A DNA stretch of 59,206 nucleotides from JAKAXG01 sp035702985 (GCA_035702985.1 DASSZD010000074.1:1-59206), one strand, 5' to 3'. Counted from the stretch's first letter, positions 30,637 through 40,159 are shown. Numbers and translations are program-made. The notes: a model not told the origin generated them from the sequence alone.

Positions 30637-30667
30637 AGAGGCCCGCCGGGGCAACCGGCGGGCCTCT
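30637..30667. terminator. Strong 13-bp hairpin terminator
   Basis: AGAGGCCCGCCGG (30637-30649) pairs perfectly with CCGGCGGGCCTCT (30655-30667) around a GGCAA loop. It follows the transporter gene ending at 30701 on the minus strand. Confidence 0.75.
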
Positions 30668-30700
30668 TCTCTACGAGCTCTACGGTCGAATATCCGGGGG

Positions 30701-31495
30701 CTACTGGCCCACCCGGACACCCGGCATGCCGGCCGCCCGCTCGATGGGGCGGGTGGCGCTGCGGCCGGGGATGTTGGAGGCGGCGTTGAGCTTGCCGAGC
30801 GGGATGATGGTGCGCCCGAACGAGCCCTCCAGCTGCATGGCCGTGGCGAACAGCCAGGCGGCCGCCGCCGAGATCACGAACAGCCAGCCACCGGCCCGGG
30901 TGGTGCCGAGGCTGCCGGCCCAGAAGCCGGCGGCGGTCAGCGCCGAACCGGCGGACAGGGTACCGAGGGTGATGGCCAGCAGGCCGCTCTGGGCCAGAGA
31001 GGCGAAGAAGCCGCTCATGGTCACCAGCGCCAGGCCTATGAACCAGAACCCGAAGCCTCCGTTCGCCGACCCGAGGGGTAGCGGGGCCATCACGTGCAGC
31101 GCCACCAGGATCTGCAAGGTGGACCACGCCAGCCAGAACGCCCCCCAAATGGCGTGCACTCCGAGGGCGATGGAATCCCGGGCCTTGAAGCAGGCAACCG
31201 CGGCGATTATCTGCAAAAGCCCACCGGCTACCAGGGTGAATGGCCAGAGAATGAGAGGGGTGCTGCTGTCTCCGTACCACCCGGCCTGCCAGGCGCCGAC
31301 CATCATGGTCGCCACCGCGAAGCCGAACAGCCCCATGACCGACGGAGCGGCAATGGGCTGCAGGAATATCCGGGTGCGGGACAGCCAGGCCTCGTCAGCC
31401 TCCGAGGTGGCCAGGTCCACCAGCGCTCTGTCGGTCTCTGCTGAGTGGGTGCCGGCCGCCGTACGACCTTCGTTGACACGACCCGCCATAGTCAT
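30701..31495 (-). CDS. GPR1/FUN34/YaaH-type (acetate/succinate) transporter
   Basis: A 264-residue membrane protein with six hydrophobic helices. The first is VMGLFGFAVATMMVGAWQAGWYG, in the position of the family signature. The usual NPxPLGL motif is altered to APSVMGL. Family members (SatP/YaaH) move acetate or succinate with protons. A cytoplasmic N-terminal extension of about 60 residues precedes the first helix. ATG 31495 has GGAG at 8 bases. The gene stands alone between a LysR regulator and an MFS gene, and a strong hairpin follows it. Confidence 0.75.
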   Translation of the reverse strand: MTMAGRVNEGRTAAGTHSAETDRALVDLATSEADEAWLSRTRIFLQPIAAPSVMGLFGFAVATMMVGAWQAGWYGDSSTPLILWPFTLVAGGLLQIIAAVACFKARDSIALGVHAIWGAFWLAWSTLQILVALHVMAPLPLGSANGGFGFWFIGLALVTMSGFFASLAQSGLLAITLGTLSAGSALTAAGFWAGSLGTTRAGGWLFVISAAAAWLFATAMQLEGSFGRTIIPLGKLNAASNIPGRSATRPIERAAGMPGVRVGQ

Positions 31496-31587
31496 GTTAG
31501 TGTCTCCTTCCTGAACGGCCGTTATCGGCCCGACAGGTGGGATACCCGGTGGCGCATATGCGGTATCAGATGGTCGAAGTGGCGACT

Positions 31588-33129
31588 TCATCCATCGGAG
31601 GTCTGAGGGCTGAAAGCGACCTGGTCCGAGACGAGGGCGGTGGCCAGGTCGATCCGGTACCGGCGGCGGCGGTGGACCAGCAGCAGCCCGCTGGCGGCCA
31701 GGGGGACCAGCATCACCAGGAAGGTGAGGGCCAGCCCGTGGGTGGACGCCGCGGTGAGAACCTGGTGGGGGGAGCTGGTGCCGGCGGCGGCGTTACGGGC
31801 CGATCCGGAGAACTGGGCCGAGAACTGCGACGACACGAAGCCGAACAGCAGGGGCGCCGCTCCCTCCAGCAGGGTGCGGGTCACCGTGCGTACCGCCTCG
31901 GCCCGGCCCCACAACCGGGCCGGGACGATGTCCAGCCGGGCCGCGTCGATGGGCGCGTTGGGGGCGGCCAGGAGGGCCGCCGCCCCCACGTAGAGCGGGA
32001 GCCCCACCGCCACCGACGCGGTGAACAGGCCGGGGAGGAACAGCAGCGCCGCCCCGGCCAGGCCCAGGCCGGCCACGCTCATCCGGGCCTCCGGCCGGCC
32101 CCGGCGGGAGAACCGGTCGGCCAGCCGTCCCCCGCCGACGGTCCCGGCCACGGTGCCCACCCCGATGACCACGATCAGGAGGCCGGTGAGGGCCGGCCCC
32201 AGCCGGTACCGGGACTGGGCGAACACCACGGCGAAGGTCCGCAACCCCGACAGGAAGAAGTAGCCGAGCGCGCTGGAGAGGATCAGCACCTGATTGGAAG
32301 GGATGCTGAGCACGTAGCGGGCGGCCTGCCACGCCGACATCGACGAGGGGTCCCCGCGCAGGACCAGCCGGGGGTCCGCCTCGGTGCTGGCGTCGGCCGG
32401 CCCGTCCGGGCCGCCGGCCCCGGTCCCGGCCGCCGTCGCTCCCGGTGAACCGGGCCGGCCCCGGGCGTCGCCGCGAGGAGGCTCGGACAGCAGCAGGTGG
32501 ACCACCACGGCCAGGACCATGCTGCCGGTCGCCAGCACCGCGAAGGCCGCCCTCCAGTCCACCAGCGAGTTGACCGCCCCCGACGCCAGGAGGCCCACAC
32601 CCGACCCCACGATGTCCCCGGTCAGGATCAACCCGTAGGTACCGGCGCGCCGTTCGGCCGGGAACAGGTCACCGGTGAGCGAGGCCACCACCGGACCGGC
32701 CGCTGAGGTGACCAGCCCCAGGGCCACCCGGGTGGCCAGCAGGGCGGGGTAGCTGTCGGCCAGGGCCATGCCCGCCATGGCCAGTGACCACAGCACCACG
32801 GCGGCCACCAGCAGGCGCTGGCGGTTCACCCGGTCGACGAGCACGCCCATCGGCATGCACCCGGCCGCTCCCACCAGGCTGCTCACCGTCACCAGCAGCC
32901 CCAGCCTGGTGTTGCCGAAATGGAAGCTGCGCTCCAGGGGTCCGGCCAGCGCGCCGATGGCCCCCCCGTCGGCGCTGCTCAGGCTCATCACGGCCGCCAT
33001 CAGCAGGACGGCCCGCCCTCCGCCCCGCCGGCCGACCACCGACGACACGTGGCGCCGCCACGCCACGGCGAGCACCCGGCCGGGCGTCAGCCCCACCGTG
33101 GCGATCCGCTGCGGACCGACTAGCGACAA
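31588..33129 (-). CDS. Major facilitator superfamily transporter
   Basis: A 513-residue MFS permease with about 12 helices split by a long hydrophilic loop (about residues 215-270, rich in Gly/Pro/Ala). The signature loop 2-3 appears as GVLVDRVNRQRL and the second-half equivalent as GGRLADRFSRRGRP. The start is uncertain: TTG 33129 is chosen because of GGGGAAGG 7 bases upstream, with GTG 33096 as alternative. The substrate is unknown. The gene is divergent from the oxidase operon, with about 175 bp between. Confidence 0.85.
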   Translation of the reverse strand: MSLVGPQRIATVGLTPGRVLAVAWRRHVSSVVGRRGGGRAVLLMAAVMSLSSADGGAIGALAGPLERSFHFGNTRLGLLVTVSSLVGAAGCMPMGVLVDRVNRQRLLVAAVVLWSLAMAGMALADSYPALLATRVALGLVTSAAGPVVASLTGDLFPAERRAGTYGLILTGDIVGSGVGLLASGAVNSLVDWRAAFAVLATGSMVLAVVVHLLLSEPPRGDARGRPGSPGATAAGTGAGGPDGPADASTEADPRLVLRGDPSSMSAWQAARYVLSIPSNQVLILSSALGYFFLSGLRTFAVVFAQSRYRLGPALTGLLIVVIGVGTVAGTVGGGRLADRFSRRGRPEARMSVAGLGLAGAALLFLPGLFTASVAVGLPLYVGAAALLAAPNAPIDAARLDIVPARLWGRAEAVRTVTRTLLEGAAPLLFGFVSSQFSAQFSGSARNAAAGTSSPHQVLTAASTHGLALTFLVMLVPLAASGLLLVHRRRRYRIDLATALVSDQVAFSPQTSDG

Positions 33130-33303
33130 GCCTCCACCTTCCCCTCGTTCCCTCCCGACTCTGGCGTACCCACTCGGGGGGATCCGGACTCGACGTTTGT
33201 CGCCCGGGGCGGGGGGTAAGTAGCGGTCGCCTCCGCCTTGCCAGGGGGGTTCGATCGGAAGCGGAAGGAAGCGGTAGTTGCTGCACGGGGTGTCGGTGGT
33301 CGG

Positions 33304-33930
33304 ATGAATCTGCCGCTGCGGTTCGACCACACATTCCGGGTCGAGGTGATCATCGCCATCGTGGTGTTCGGACTGATCATGCTGCTGCTGCTGGCGGCCA
33401 TCGCCCGCTCGGCCGTCCGCCGGGCCCGGCCGCCCAGCCAGAAGCACGAGTTCACCAAGACCGAGGCGTCCTACACGGCCGCCCTGGCGGTGGTGGCCGC
33501 CGGGCTGGTGGCCTTCTCCCTGGTTCAGAACACCTCGAGCGACCCGCCGCCGAAAGTGGTGGTCAACGTCACCGGCTACCAGTGGTGCTGGCGCTTCGCC
33601 TACGGGGGCACGCACGTGTCGGTCACCGCCAACTGTGTGGACGGCCACATCCCGACGCTGGTCGTGCCCACCGGCGAGGTCATCAGATTCAATGTCACCT
33701 CAGCTGACGTGGTGCACGCCTTCTGGGTCCCGCACCTGCGGTTCAAGACCTTCGCCTACCCCAACTTCACCAACACCTTCGAGACCACCATCGCCAGCCC
33801 GGGGAACTGGCTGGGCGAATGTTCGGAGTTCTGCGGCCTGTACCACTACGCCATGCACTTCCGGGTCCGGGCGGAGACGCCGGCCCAGTTCGCCTCGTGG
33901 CTGCATCAGCAGGGGAGCGCCGCCCGATGA
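33304..33930 (+). CDS. ctaC: Cytochrome c oxidase subunit II
   Basis: A 208-residue CoxB. Two transmembrane helices (about 12-36 and 57-76) precede a cupredoxin domain carrying a complete CuA site: H138 (VVHAFW), C173, E175, C177, H181 and M184 (GECSEFCGLYHYAM). It accepts electrons from cytochrome c on the outer face. ATG 33304 was chosen over upstream codons because the helix starts soon after; no strong ribosome site is seen. Its stop overlaps coxA as ATGA. No lipobox is apparent, unlike many actinobacterial CtaC proteins. Confidence 0.95.
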   Translation: MNLPLRFDHTFRVEVIIAIVVFGLIMLLLLAAIARSAVRRARPPSQKHEFTKTEASYTAALAVVAAGLVAFSLVQNTSSDPPPKVVVNVTGYQWCWRFAYGGTHVSVTANCVDGHIPTLVVPTGEVIRFNVTSADVVHAFWVPHLRFKTFAYPNFTNTFETTIASPGNWLGECSEFCGLYHYAMHFRVRAETPAQFASWLHQQGSAAR

Positions 33931-35606
33931 CCACGACCGACGTGGCGGCCACCCACGAGGTGGGAACCGCGGCCGCCCCCACGCTGCCCACCGAGGCGCG
34001 GGGCCTGGCCGGATTGGTCACCACCACTGACCACAAGAAGATCGGCGTGGCGACCCTGCTCACCGCCCTGATCCTGTTCGCCGCCAACGGGGCCCTGGCA
34101 CTGGTGATGCGGGCCCAGCTGGCCCAGCCCGGACAGACGATCGTCAGCCCGCACCTGTACAGCGAGTTGTTCACCCTGCACGGCACCGGGATGATCTTCC
34201 TGGTCATAACCCCCTTCGCCATCGGCATGGGGGTGTACCTGATCCCGCTCCAGGTCGGGGCGCCGTCCATCGCCGCGCCCCGCATCGCCCTCCTCGGCTA
34301 CTGGCTGTACGGGGCGGGGGCGGTCGCCCTGTACTCGGGGGTGTTCGTGGGGGGAGGGGCGGCCGACACCGGCTGGTACGCCTACACCCCCCTCTCGGAC
34401 GCCATCTACAGCCCCGGCCAGGGTCAGAGCCTGTGGATCGTGGGGACGTTCCTGGCCGCCACCGGCATGATCCTCCAGGCGTGGACGGTGCTGTGGACGG
34501 CCATGCGCATGCGGGCCCCGGGCCTGACCCTGATGCGGATGTCGGTGTTCTCGTGGTCCGAGGTGGTCACCGTGCTGATGGTGATCGCCTCGTTCCCGTC
34601 GCTGCTGGTGGCGGTGTCGCTGATGGGGGCGGGGCGGATGGACCCGTCCATCTTCAACAACAACATGATGAACATCGCCTACGACAACCTGTTCTGGTTC
34701 TACGGGCACCCGGTGGTGTACGTGATGTTCTTCCCGTTCGTCGGGGCGGTGGCCGAATCGCTGTCCACCTTCGCCGGCAAGCCCTACGTCGGGTACAAGT
34801 TCACCGTGGGGGCGCTGATGACGTTCGCGGCCCTGTCCATGGCCGTGTGGGGCCACCACCTCTTCGCCACGGGCCAGTCGGCCAACGACTACTACAGCCT
34901 CACCACCATCGCGCTGACGGTGCCGGCCGGGGTGGAGTACTTCGGGTTCCTGGGCACGGCCATCACCGGCCGGATGGCGTACACCACGTCGATGCTGTTC
35001 GCCCTGGCGTTCATCCCCCAGTTCGCCATCGGGGGGATCACCGGGGTCATGCTCGGCACTCCGGTGGTGGACTACCACGTCAACGGTTCCTACTTCGTGG
35101 TGGCCCACTTCCACTACACGCTCTTCGCCGGCAGCGTGTTCGGGTTCTTCGCTGGCATGTATCTGTGGTGGCCCAAGGTCACCGGAACCATGCTCAGCGA
35201 GCGACTGGGCAAGGCCCACTTCTGGCTCATGGTTGTCGGCACCAATGCCACATTCCTGCCGATGTTCTGGAGCGGCTACTGGGGGATGCCGCGCCGGGTG
35301 GCCACCTACCCGTCTTCGCTGGGGGTGGGGGTGCCGAACCTGATATCCAGCATCGGGGCGGGGGTCCTGGCCCTGGCCATGGTGGTGTTCGCAGTCAATG
35401 TGGTGCGATCGCTGCGCCGGCGGGTGCCGGCCCCGCCCGACCCGTGGGGGGGCCACACCCTGGAGTGGGCCACCAGCTCCCCGCCACCCCGGTTCAACTT
35501 CACCGCCATCCCGCCCATCCGCTCCTACTATCCGCTGCTCTCCCTCCGCCAGGAGCAGAGGCAGGAAGAGGAGCAGGCCCTGATCATCGGGAGCGAGGCC
35601 GGATGA
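33927..35606 (+). CDS. ctaD: Cytochrome c oxidase subunit I with altered proton-channel residues
   Basis: A 559-residue heme-copper oxidase catalytic subunit with about 12 helices. The heme and CuB ligands are present: FTLHGTGM, YGHPVVY (H261 and the cross-linked Tyr265), WGHHLF and VAHFHYTLF. Two positions differ from the common A-type sequence. The D-channel Glu of GHPEVY is Val263, and the K-channel Lys of PTGVKxF is Glu337 (PAGVEYF). Proton routes may therefore differ from the textbook enzyme. It overlaps both neighbouring genes by 4 bases. No subunit III gene is in the cluster. Confidence 0.95.
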   Translation: MTTTDVAATHEVGTAAAPTLPTEARGLAGLVTTTDHKKIGVATLLTALILFAANGALALVMRAQLAQPGQTIVSPHLYSELFTLHGTGMIFLVITPFAIGMGVYLIPLQVGAPSIAAPRIALLGYWLYGAGAVALYSGVFVGGGAADTGWYAYTPLSDAIYSPGQGQSLWIVGTFLAATGMILQAWTVLWTAMRMRAPGLTLMRMSVFSWSEVVTVLMVIASFPSLLVAVSLMGAGRMDPSIFNNNMMNIAYDNLFWFYGHPVVYVMFFPFVGAVAESLSTFAGKPYVGYKFTVGALMTFAALSMAVWGHHLFATGQSANDYYSLTTIALTVPAGVEYFGFLGTAITGRMAYTTSMLFALAFIPQFAIGGITGVMLGTPVVDYHVNGSYFVVAHFHYTLFAGSVFGFFAGMYLWWPKVTGTMLSERLGKAHFWLMVVGTNATFLPMFWSGYWGMPRRVATYPSSLGVGVPNLISSIGAGVLALAMVVFAVNVVRSLRRRVPAPPDPWGGHTLEWATSSPPPRFNFTAIPPIRSYYPLLSLRQEQRQEEEQALIIGSEAG

Positions 35607-36004
35607 GCCGCATCGGCAAACTGGCCACCAGCCGGGGGGCCCTGGTCGTAGGGATCTGGACCGTCATCAATCTGGTGGTCGTCTCGTGGCACTTCGCGTT
35701 CCCGGCGGTGTCGCAGCTGCAGGAGCTGATCATCGCCTGGTCCATGGTCGGCCTGCTGGTGGTGGTGACGGCGACCGTCCTGCTGTTCCCGTCCCGGACC
35801 CGCCAACCGGTGGGCGCCCCGCCCGGGGCGGGCCGGGCCCGCAACGGGGCCCCGGCCGCGGCGTTCGCGGTGGCCTGCCTGGCCGGCGGCCTGGCCTGGG
35901 TGTTCGGTGTCTTCGTGGCGTACTTCGCCCTGCCCCTGGTGGCGTTCTGCCTGGCCCGGTGGCGGGTGGAGTGGTCGGAGCGGCGCCGGGAGACCCGGTC
36001 GTGA
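35603..36004 (+). CDS. Small three-helix membrane protein of the oxidase operon
   Basis: A 133-residue protein with three or four hydrophobic helices (about 15-32, 40-62, 85-116) and a basic, charged end (WRVEWSERRRETRS). Its place between coxA and the cytochrome c gene, with ATGA and GTGA overlaps, suggests an accessory subunit like actinobacterial subunit IV (CtaF). Sequence similarity alone does not prove this. Confidence 0.7.
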   Translation: MSRIGKLATSRGALVVGIWTVINLVVVSWHFAFPAVSQLQELIIAWSMVGLLVVVTATVLLFPSRTRQPVGAPPGAGRARNGAPAAAFAVACLAGGLAWVFGVFVAYFALPLVAFCLARWRVEWSERRRETRS

Positions 36005-36930
36005 GCTTGCGCCGGACGCTCGGGCGCCTGGCCCTGGTCTGGGTGCCGGTACTGGCGGTGGCGGCCCTCGGCGGCTGGCTGATGGTGCCCGGCCGGGGGT
36101 CCACCGCAGCGGCGTCGGCCAGCCCCACGTCGTCCACCACCGCCCCCATCCCCTCCACCACCACGCCGGGCCAGACCACCACCACTGCGGCGCCCCCCAC
36201 CCCGCTGTCCAACGGCACCGCCAACCATCCGCCGGCCTCCCCGGGGGTGCCGGTCAACCCGGCGACGGCCGCCGCGAACATCGTGGGCGCCAACGGGGTC
36301 ACCGCCAAGGTCCTGTGGCAGCAGGACTGCGCGGCCTGCCACGGGGAGACCGGTCGGGGCACGGACCGGGCTCCCAGCCTGGCCGGCGTGGGCGAGGCGG
36401 CGGTGGACTTCGAGCTCACCACCGGGCGTATGCCCAAGAAGGACTCCCCCTCGAAGACCGAACCTTTTTCCCCGATCCTGCCCGAGGCCGACATCAAGGC
36501 GCTGGACCGCTACGTAACCGCCCTGGTGGCCCACGGCGGACCGGCCATCCCCACCGTCAACCCCCTGGCCGGAGACGTGGCCAAAGGCCATGAGCTGTTC
36601 ACCGAGGACTGCGCCGCCTGCCACAACTGGAGCGGATCGGGCGGGATCCTCTACAACCGGCCGGTGCCGGCCATAACCGAGGCCACCCCCACCCAGCTCG
36701 GGGAGGCCCTGCGGATCGGGCCGGACGTCATGCCCAAGTTCGGTCCCAAGGAGCTGAGCTCGTCGCAGGTCAACGCCATCGACGCCTACCTGGAGCAGGC
36801 CAAGCACCCCTACGACCACGGCGGGGACCCCATCTCGCACCTCGGCCCCTTCGCCGAGGGAGCGGTGGTCTGGCTGGTCGCCCTGGTGGGGGTCATGTTC
36901 GTCTCCCGTTGGATCGGAAAGCGCGGATGA
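36001..36930 (+). CDS. qcrC: Diheme cytochrome c (QcrC-like), membrane-bound
   Basis: A 309-residue protein: an N-terminal membrane segment (about 10-30), a Thr/Ser/Pro-rich linker of about 50 residues, two cytochrome c domains each with CAACH, and a C-terminal transmembrane helix ending in KRG. The layout matches the diheme cytochrome cc of actinobacterial bc1 complexes, which hands electrons directly to the oxidase without soluble cytochrome c. The Met axial ligands are likely in TTGRMPKK and GPDVMPKFG. It overlaps both neighbours by 4 bases. Confidence 0.93.
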   Translation: MSLRRTLGRLALVWVPVLAVAALGGWLMVPGRGSTAAASASPTSSTTAPIPSTTTPGQTTTTAAPPTPLSNGTANHPPASPGVPVNPATAAANIVGANGVTAKVLWQQDCAACHGETGRGTDRAPSLAGVGEAAVDFELTTGRMPKKDSPSKTEPFSPILPEADIKALDRYVTALVAHGGPAIPTVNPLAGDVAKGHELFTEDCAACHNWSGSGGILYNRPVPAITEATPTQLGEALRIGPDVMPKFGPKELSSSQVNAIDAYLEQAKHPYDHGGDPISHLGPFAEGAVVWLVALVGVMFVSRWIGKRG

Positions 36931-37790
36931 CAGAAGAATCGGACAAGCAGCGGAGGGCCGGTACGGCCGTGCTGGTGTGCCTGGTCGGCGCCGCCGTGCT
37001 GGGCTGCGGCATGGCCGTGGTGTACTGGACCACCGGGAACATCGGCCTGGAAGGGGGCCTGCTGGGAGCGTGCTTCCTGCTGCTGGCCGTCGGGTTGGTC
37101 CTGTGGGCCCACCACCTCCTGCCCGAGGGCCCCTTCGTGGAGGAGTACCCGGACCTCCAGAGCCCGGCGGCGGAGGAGGCCAGCGTGCTGGCCACCCTGC
37201 ACCGGGGCGGCGTGGGGCGCCGGCGGGTCCTGCTCGGCTCCATCGGGGCGGTGGCCGTGACGATCGGCGCCAGCCTGCTGTCCACGATCCGCTCGTTCGG
37301 ACCGTCGGCCAACTCCCTGGCCCACACCCCCTGGAGGCAGAAGCGGGTGCTGGTCGACTCCGACGGCAAGCCCATCAAGATGGGGGACCTGCCCGTGGGG
37401 GCGGCCCTCTCGGTGTACCCACAGGGCTTCATAGAGGCGCCCATGGTGGCGTGCATGTTGATCCACCTGCCCCCCCACGCCAACCACCCGCTGCCGGGCC
37501 GCCGGGCGTGGGCTCCGGGTGACTACATCTGCTACTCCAAGGTGTGCTCCCACGCCGGCTGCCCGGTCAACCTCTACGACCGGGTGTCCATGGACCTGGA
37601 GTGCCCCTGCCACCAGTCCACCTTCGACGTGACCAGGGGCGCCCATCCGGTGTTCGGCCCGGCCGCCGGGTCGCTGGCCCAGTTGCCGCTGTCGGTGGAC
37701 CCCGACGGCACGCTGCGCTCCGCCGGCGACTTCTCCGAGCCGCCCGGGCCGGTCTTCTGGCACTGGTCCAAGGGCGTGGCGGGGGGTTGA
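36927..37790 (+). CDS. qcrA: Rieske iron-sulfur subunit of the bc1 complex
   Basis: A 287-residue QcrA. Helices at about 13-33, 40-58 and 97-113 anchor a C-terminal Rieske domain with CSHAGCP and CPCHQSTFD boxes; the extra cysteines form the usual disulfide. Three membrane segments are typical of actinobacterial QcrA. It shuttles electrons from quinol to the diheme cytochrome. ATG 36927 overlaps the qcrC stop. The qcrB gene follows after 4 bases. Confidence 0.94.
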   Translation: MTEESDKQRRAGTAVLVCLVGAAVLGCGMAVVYWTTGNIGLEGGLLGACFLLLAVGLVLWAHHLLPEGPFVEEYPDLQSPAAEEASVLATLHRGGVGRRRVLLGSIGAVAVTIGASLLSTIRSFGPSANSLAHTPWRQKRVLVDSDGKPIKMGDLPVGAALSVYPQGFIEAPMVACMLIHLPPHANHPLPGRRAWAPGDYICYSKVCSHAGCPVNLYDRVSMDLECPCHQSTFDVTRGAHPVFGPAAGSLAQLPLSVDPDGTLRSAGDFSEPPGPVFWHWSKGVAGG

Positions 37791-37794
37791 GCTA

Positions 37795-39315
37795 GTGGCG
37801 GCCCGACCCATCCGCAAGCTGAACGCCGCCATGGACGAGCGGCTCGGCAGCCAGCACTTCCTGAAGACCGCCCTGGATCACATCTTCCCGGACAACTGGT
37901 CGTTCATGCTGGGCGAGGCGGCCATGTACTGCTTCATCATCCTGGTCCTGACCGGGGTGTGGCTGACCTTCTTCTTCGACCCGAGCGACACCACGGTGGT
38001 CTACCAGGGGTCCTACCTGCCCCTGCACGGCGAGTCCATGAACTCCGCCTACCAGTCCGTGGTGCACATCAGCATGGACGTCCGGGCCGGGCTGCTGATC
38101 CGCCAGGTGCACCACTGGGCCGCGGACCTGTTCATCGCCGTCATCATCTGCCACCAGGCCCGCATCTTCTTCACCGGGGCGTTCCGCAAGCCCCGTGAGA
38201 TCAACTGGTTGATCGGGGTCACGCTGCTGCTGCTGTCCATCTTCAACGGGTTCACCGGTTACTCCCTGCCCGGCGACCTGATGTCCGGCCTGGGGCTGCG
38301 CATCGGTTACTCGATCGCCGAGTCCATCCCGCTGCTGGGGGGGTGGACCGCATATCTGTTCTTCGGGGGCCAGTTCCCCTCCAACGAGCTCACCCACCGG
38401 CTGTTCGTGCTGCACGTGTTCGTGGTACCCCTGCTGATAATGGGGCTGCTGGGCCTGCACCTGGCCCTCATCTGGCGCCAGAAGCACACCCAGTTCCCCG
38501 GCACCGGCCGCACCGAGAGAAAGCTGGTGGGGTCGCAGCTGTGGCCCACCTACGCCTTCCGCTCCATAGCTCTCATGTGCGCGGTGACCGGGCTGCTGTT
38601 CATCCTGGGCGGCCTGGTCCAGATCAATCCCATCTGGGAGTACGGTCCCTACCACCCGTACATGGCCAGCTCGTTCGCCCAGCCCGACTGGTACACCGGG
38701 TGGATGGAGGGATCGCTGCGGCTGTTCCCGCCGTGGCGCCTGCACATCGGGGGCTGGACCGTCTCGGAGCTGTTCTGGTCGGGCGTGGTCATCCCGGGCG
38801 GCACGTTCCTGCTCATGTACGCCTACCCGTTCCTGGAGCGGTGGTGGACCGGCGACCACCTGTCGCACAACCTGCTGGACCGGCCCCGGCAGCGGTCGGG
38901 CCGGACCGCCCTGGGGGTGGCCGTCCTGACCGCCTACGCGGTGCTGACCGTGGCCGGGGGCCAGGACGTGTTCGGCTACTACCTGAACCTGCAGCAGGCG
39001 CCGCTCACCTTCGGGCTGCGCGGTGCGGTGATCGGGCTGCCGGTGATCACCGGGTGGATCGCCTGGCGGGTGTGCCGGGATCTGCGGGGCGTGCCGGTGG
39101 CCCCCACCGAGGTACCGGAGGGACCGGCGTCGTCGGGCGCCACCCCCTCCCCGAAGCCGTTCCTCCCCGACCGGGCGGCCTGGCAGGGCCCCCACGGCAA
39201 GAGGGAGCCGGCGGTGGCCGCCGCCACCAACGGCGGGAGGACCCCGGCCCGGACCGGGGATGCCCTCACCCGGGTGGCGTCCCGGCTGGGCCGGACCCTC
39301 GGGAGGGGCGGGTGA
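37795..39315 (+). CDS. qcrB: Cytochrome b subunit of the bc1 complex
   Basis: A 506-residue cytochrome b. Heme-ligand histidines occur in the VHHWAADLF/ICHQARIFF helix and in the HRLFVLHVFVVP/GLHLALIWRQKH helix pair. The quinol-site segment is present in the form NPIWEYGPY (PxWxY type). About eight transmembrane helices are followed by a polar tail of about 90 residues. GTG 37795 comes 4 bases after qcrA. The stop overlaps the next gene as GTGA. Together with QcrC and QcrA it oxidises menaquinol and pumps charge across the membrane. Confidence 0.94.
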   Translation: MAARPIRKLNAAMDERLGSQHFLKTALDHIFPDNWSFMLGEAAMYCFIILVLTGVWLTFFFDPSDTTVVYQGSYLPLHGESMNSAYQSVVHISMDVRAGLLIRQVHHWAADLFIAVIICHQARIFFTGAFRKPREINWLIGVTLLLLSIFNGFTGYSLPGDLMSGLGLRIGYSIAESIPLLGGWTAYLFFGGQFPSNELTHRLFVLHVFVVPLLIMGLLGLHLALIWRQKHTQFPGTGRTERKLVGSQLWPTYAFRSIALMCAVTGLLFILGGLVQINPIWEYGPYHPYMASSFAQPDWYTGWMEGSLRLFPPWRLHIGGWTVSELFWSGVVIPGGTFLLMYAYPFLERWWTGDHLSHNLLDRPRQRSGRTALGVAVLTAYAVLTVAGGQDVFGYYLNLQQAPLTFGLRGAVIGLPVITGWIAWRVCRDLRGVPVAPTEVPEGPASSGATPSPKPFLPDRAAWQGPHGKREPAVAAATNGGRTPARTGDALTRVASRLGRTLGRGG

Positions 39316-39704
39316 GCCGGCCCCGCCGGGCGGTGCTGGTGTCGGTGCTGGGCGGCGCCGGCCTGCTGGCCGCCGGTTGCTCCAGCGGGTACGGCCTGGC
39401 TCACGCCGGCCCTTCCGACCGGCCCTCCTCCACGGCCGCCATGCAGAACCTGGCCGGCCGCGTCCACTTCATCATGGATGAGAGCGGGCTGCCCATCCAG
39501 AACGGCCACATCGGCTGCTCGCCCGACGCCGCCGGCCGCAAGGTCACCTGCCTGGGCGAGACGGCCACCGAGCCGGTGGACCCGGTCGAGGGCCTCTTCA
39601 CCGCCCGGAGCGCCACCGCCGGACCCGGCGGCTGCCCCGGCACCCTCACCGTCACGCAGGGCACCACCGTGGTCACCACCGTGGCGGAGAACCCGTGCCG
39701 ATGA
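39312..39704 (+). CDS. Small lipoprotein of the respiratory operon
   Basis: A 130-residue protein with a clear lipoprotein signal (basic start RPRRA, hydrophobic core, lipobox LAAGC at about residue 23). The mature part holds four more cysteines (IGCSP, VTCLG, GGCPG, NPCR), probably two disulfides outside the membrane. No known family is recognised. GTGA and ATGA overlaps on both sides tie it to the bc1/oxidase genes, so a role in assembly or stabilisation of the supercomplex is plausible. Confidence 0.78.
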   Translation: MSRPRRAVLVSVLGGAGLLAAGCSSGYGLAHAGPSDRPSSTAAMQNLAGRVHFIMDESGLPIQNGHIGCSPDAAGRKVTCLGETATEPVDPVEGLFTARSATAGPGGCPGTLTVTQGTTVVTTVAENPCR

Positions 39705-40159
39705 GCGTGGTCGCCCCCGAGTTCCGCCGCCCCGCCCGCCCGGCCCCGGCCCGGCGGGTCGCCTGGCTGTCGGGACGGTCGATGCTGCTGCACCTGACGC
39801 TGGTCCTGGTGGGGCCGGTGTGCCTGCTGGCCGGGTGGTGGCAGCTGCAGCGGGCCCTGTCGGGCAACACCTTGAGCTTCGTCTACGTGTTCGAGTGGCC
39901 GGCCTTCGCCGGGGTGGCCGTGTGGGCATGGTGGGCGCTGCTGACCGCCCCGGCCCGCAACGGCGGGCCCCCCGGCGCCCCCCAGGCGCCGGCCCCCAGC
40001 CGGGCCGACCTGCTGGCCGCCCGGACCGCCCCGCTGCGCTGGGACAGCGGGCAGGAGAGCGCCCGGCTGCGGGCGTACAACGCCTACCTGGCCGACCTGC
40101 GCGACCGGCCCCGCCGGGGCCGGCTGCCCCGCCGTCCCCCCGGAGGGCGCCGTGCGTGA
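39701..40159 (+). CDS. Two-helix membrane protein of the respiratory operon
   Basis: A 152-residue protein with two hydrophobic helices (about 28-46 and 60-80) and a basic Pro/Arg-rich cytoplasmic tail. I recognise no family. Its position after the lipoprotein gene, with an ATGA overlap and an 8-base overlap with the hemerythrin-like gene, indicates coexpression with the respiratory complex. Confidence 0.7.
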   Translation: MSVVAPEFRRPARPAPARRVAWLSGRSMLLHLTLVLVGPVCLLAGWWQLQRALSGNTLSFVYVFEWPAFAGVAVWAWWALLTAPARNGGPPGAPQAPAPSRADLLAARTAPLRWDSGQESARLRAYNAYLADLRDRPRRGRLPRRPPGGRRA

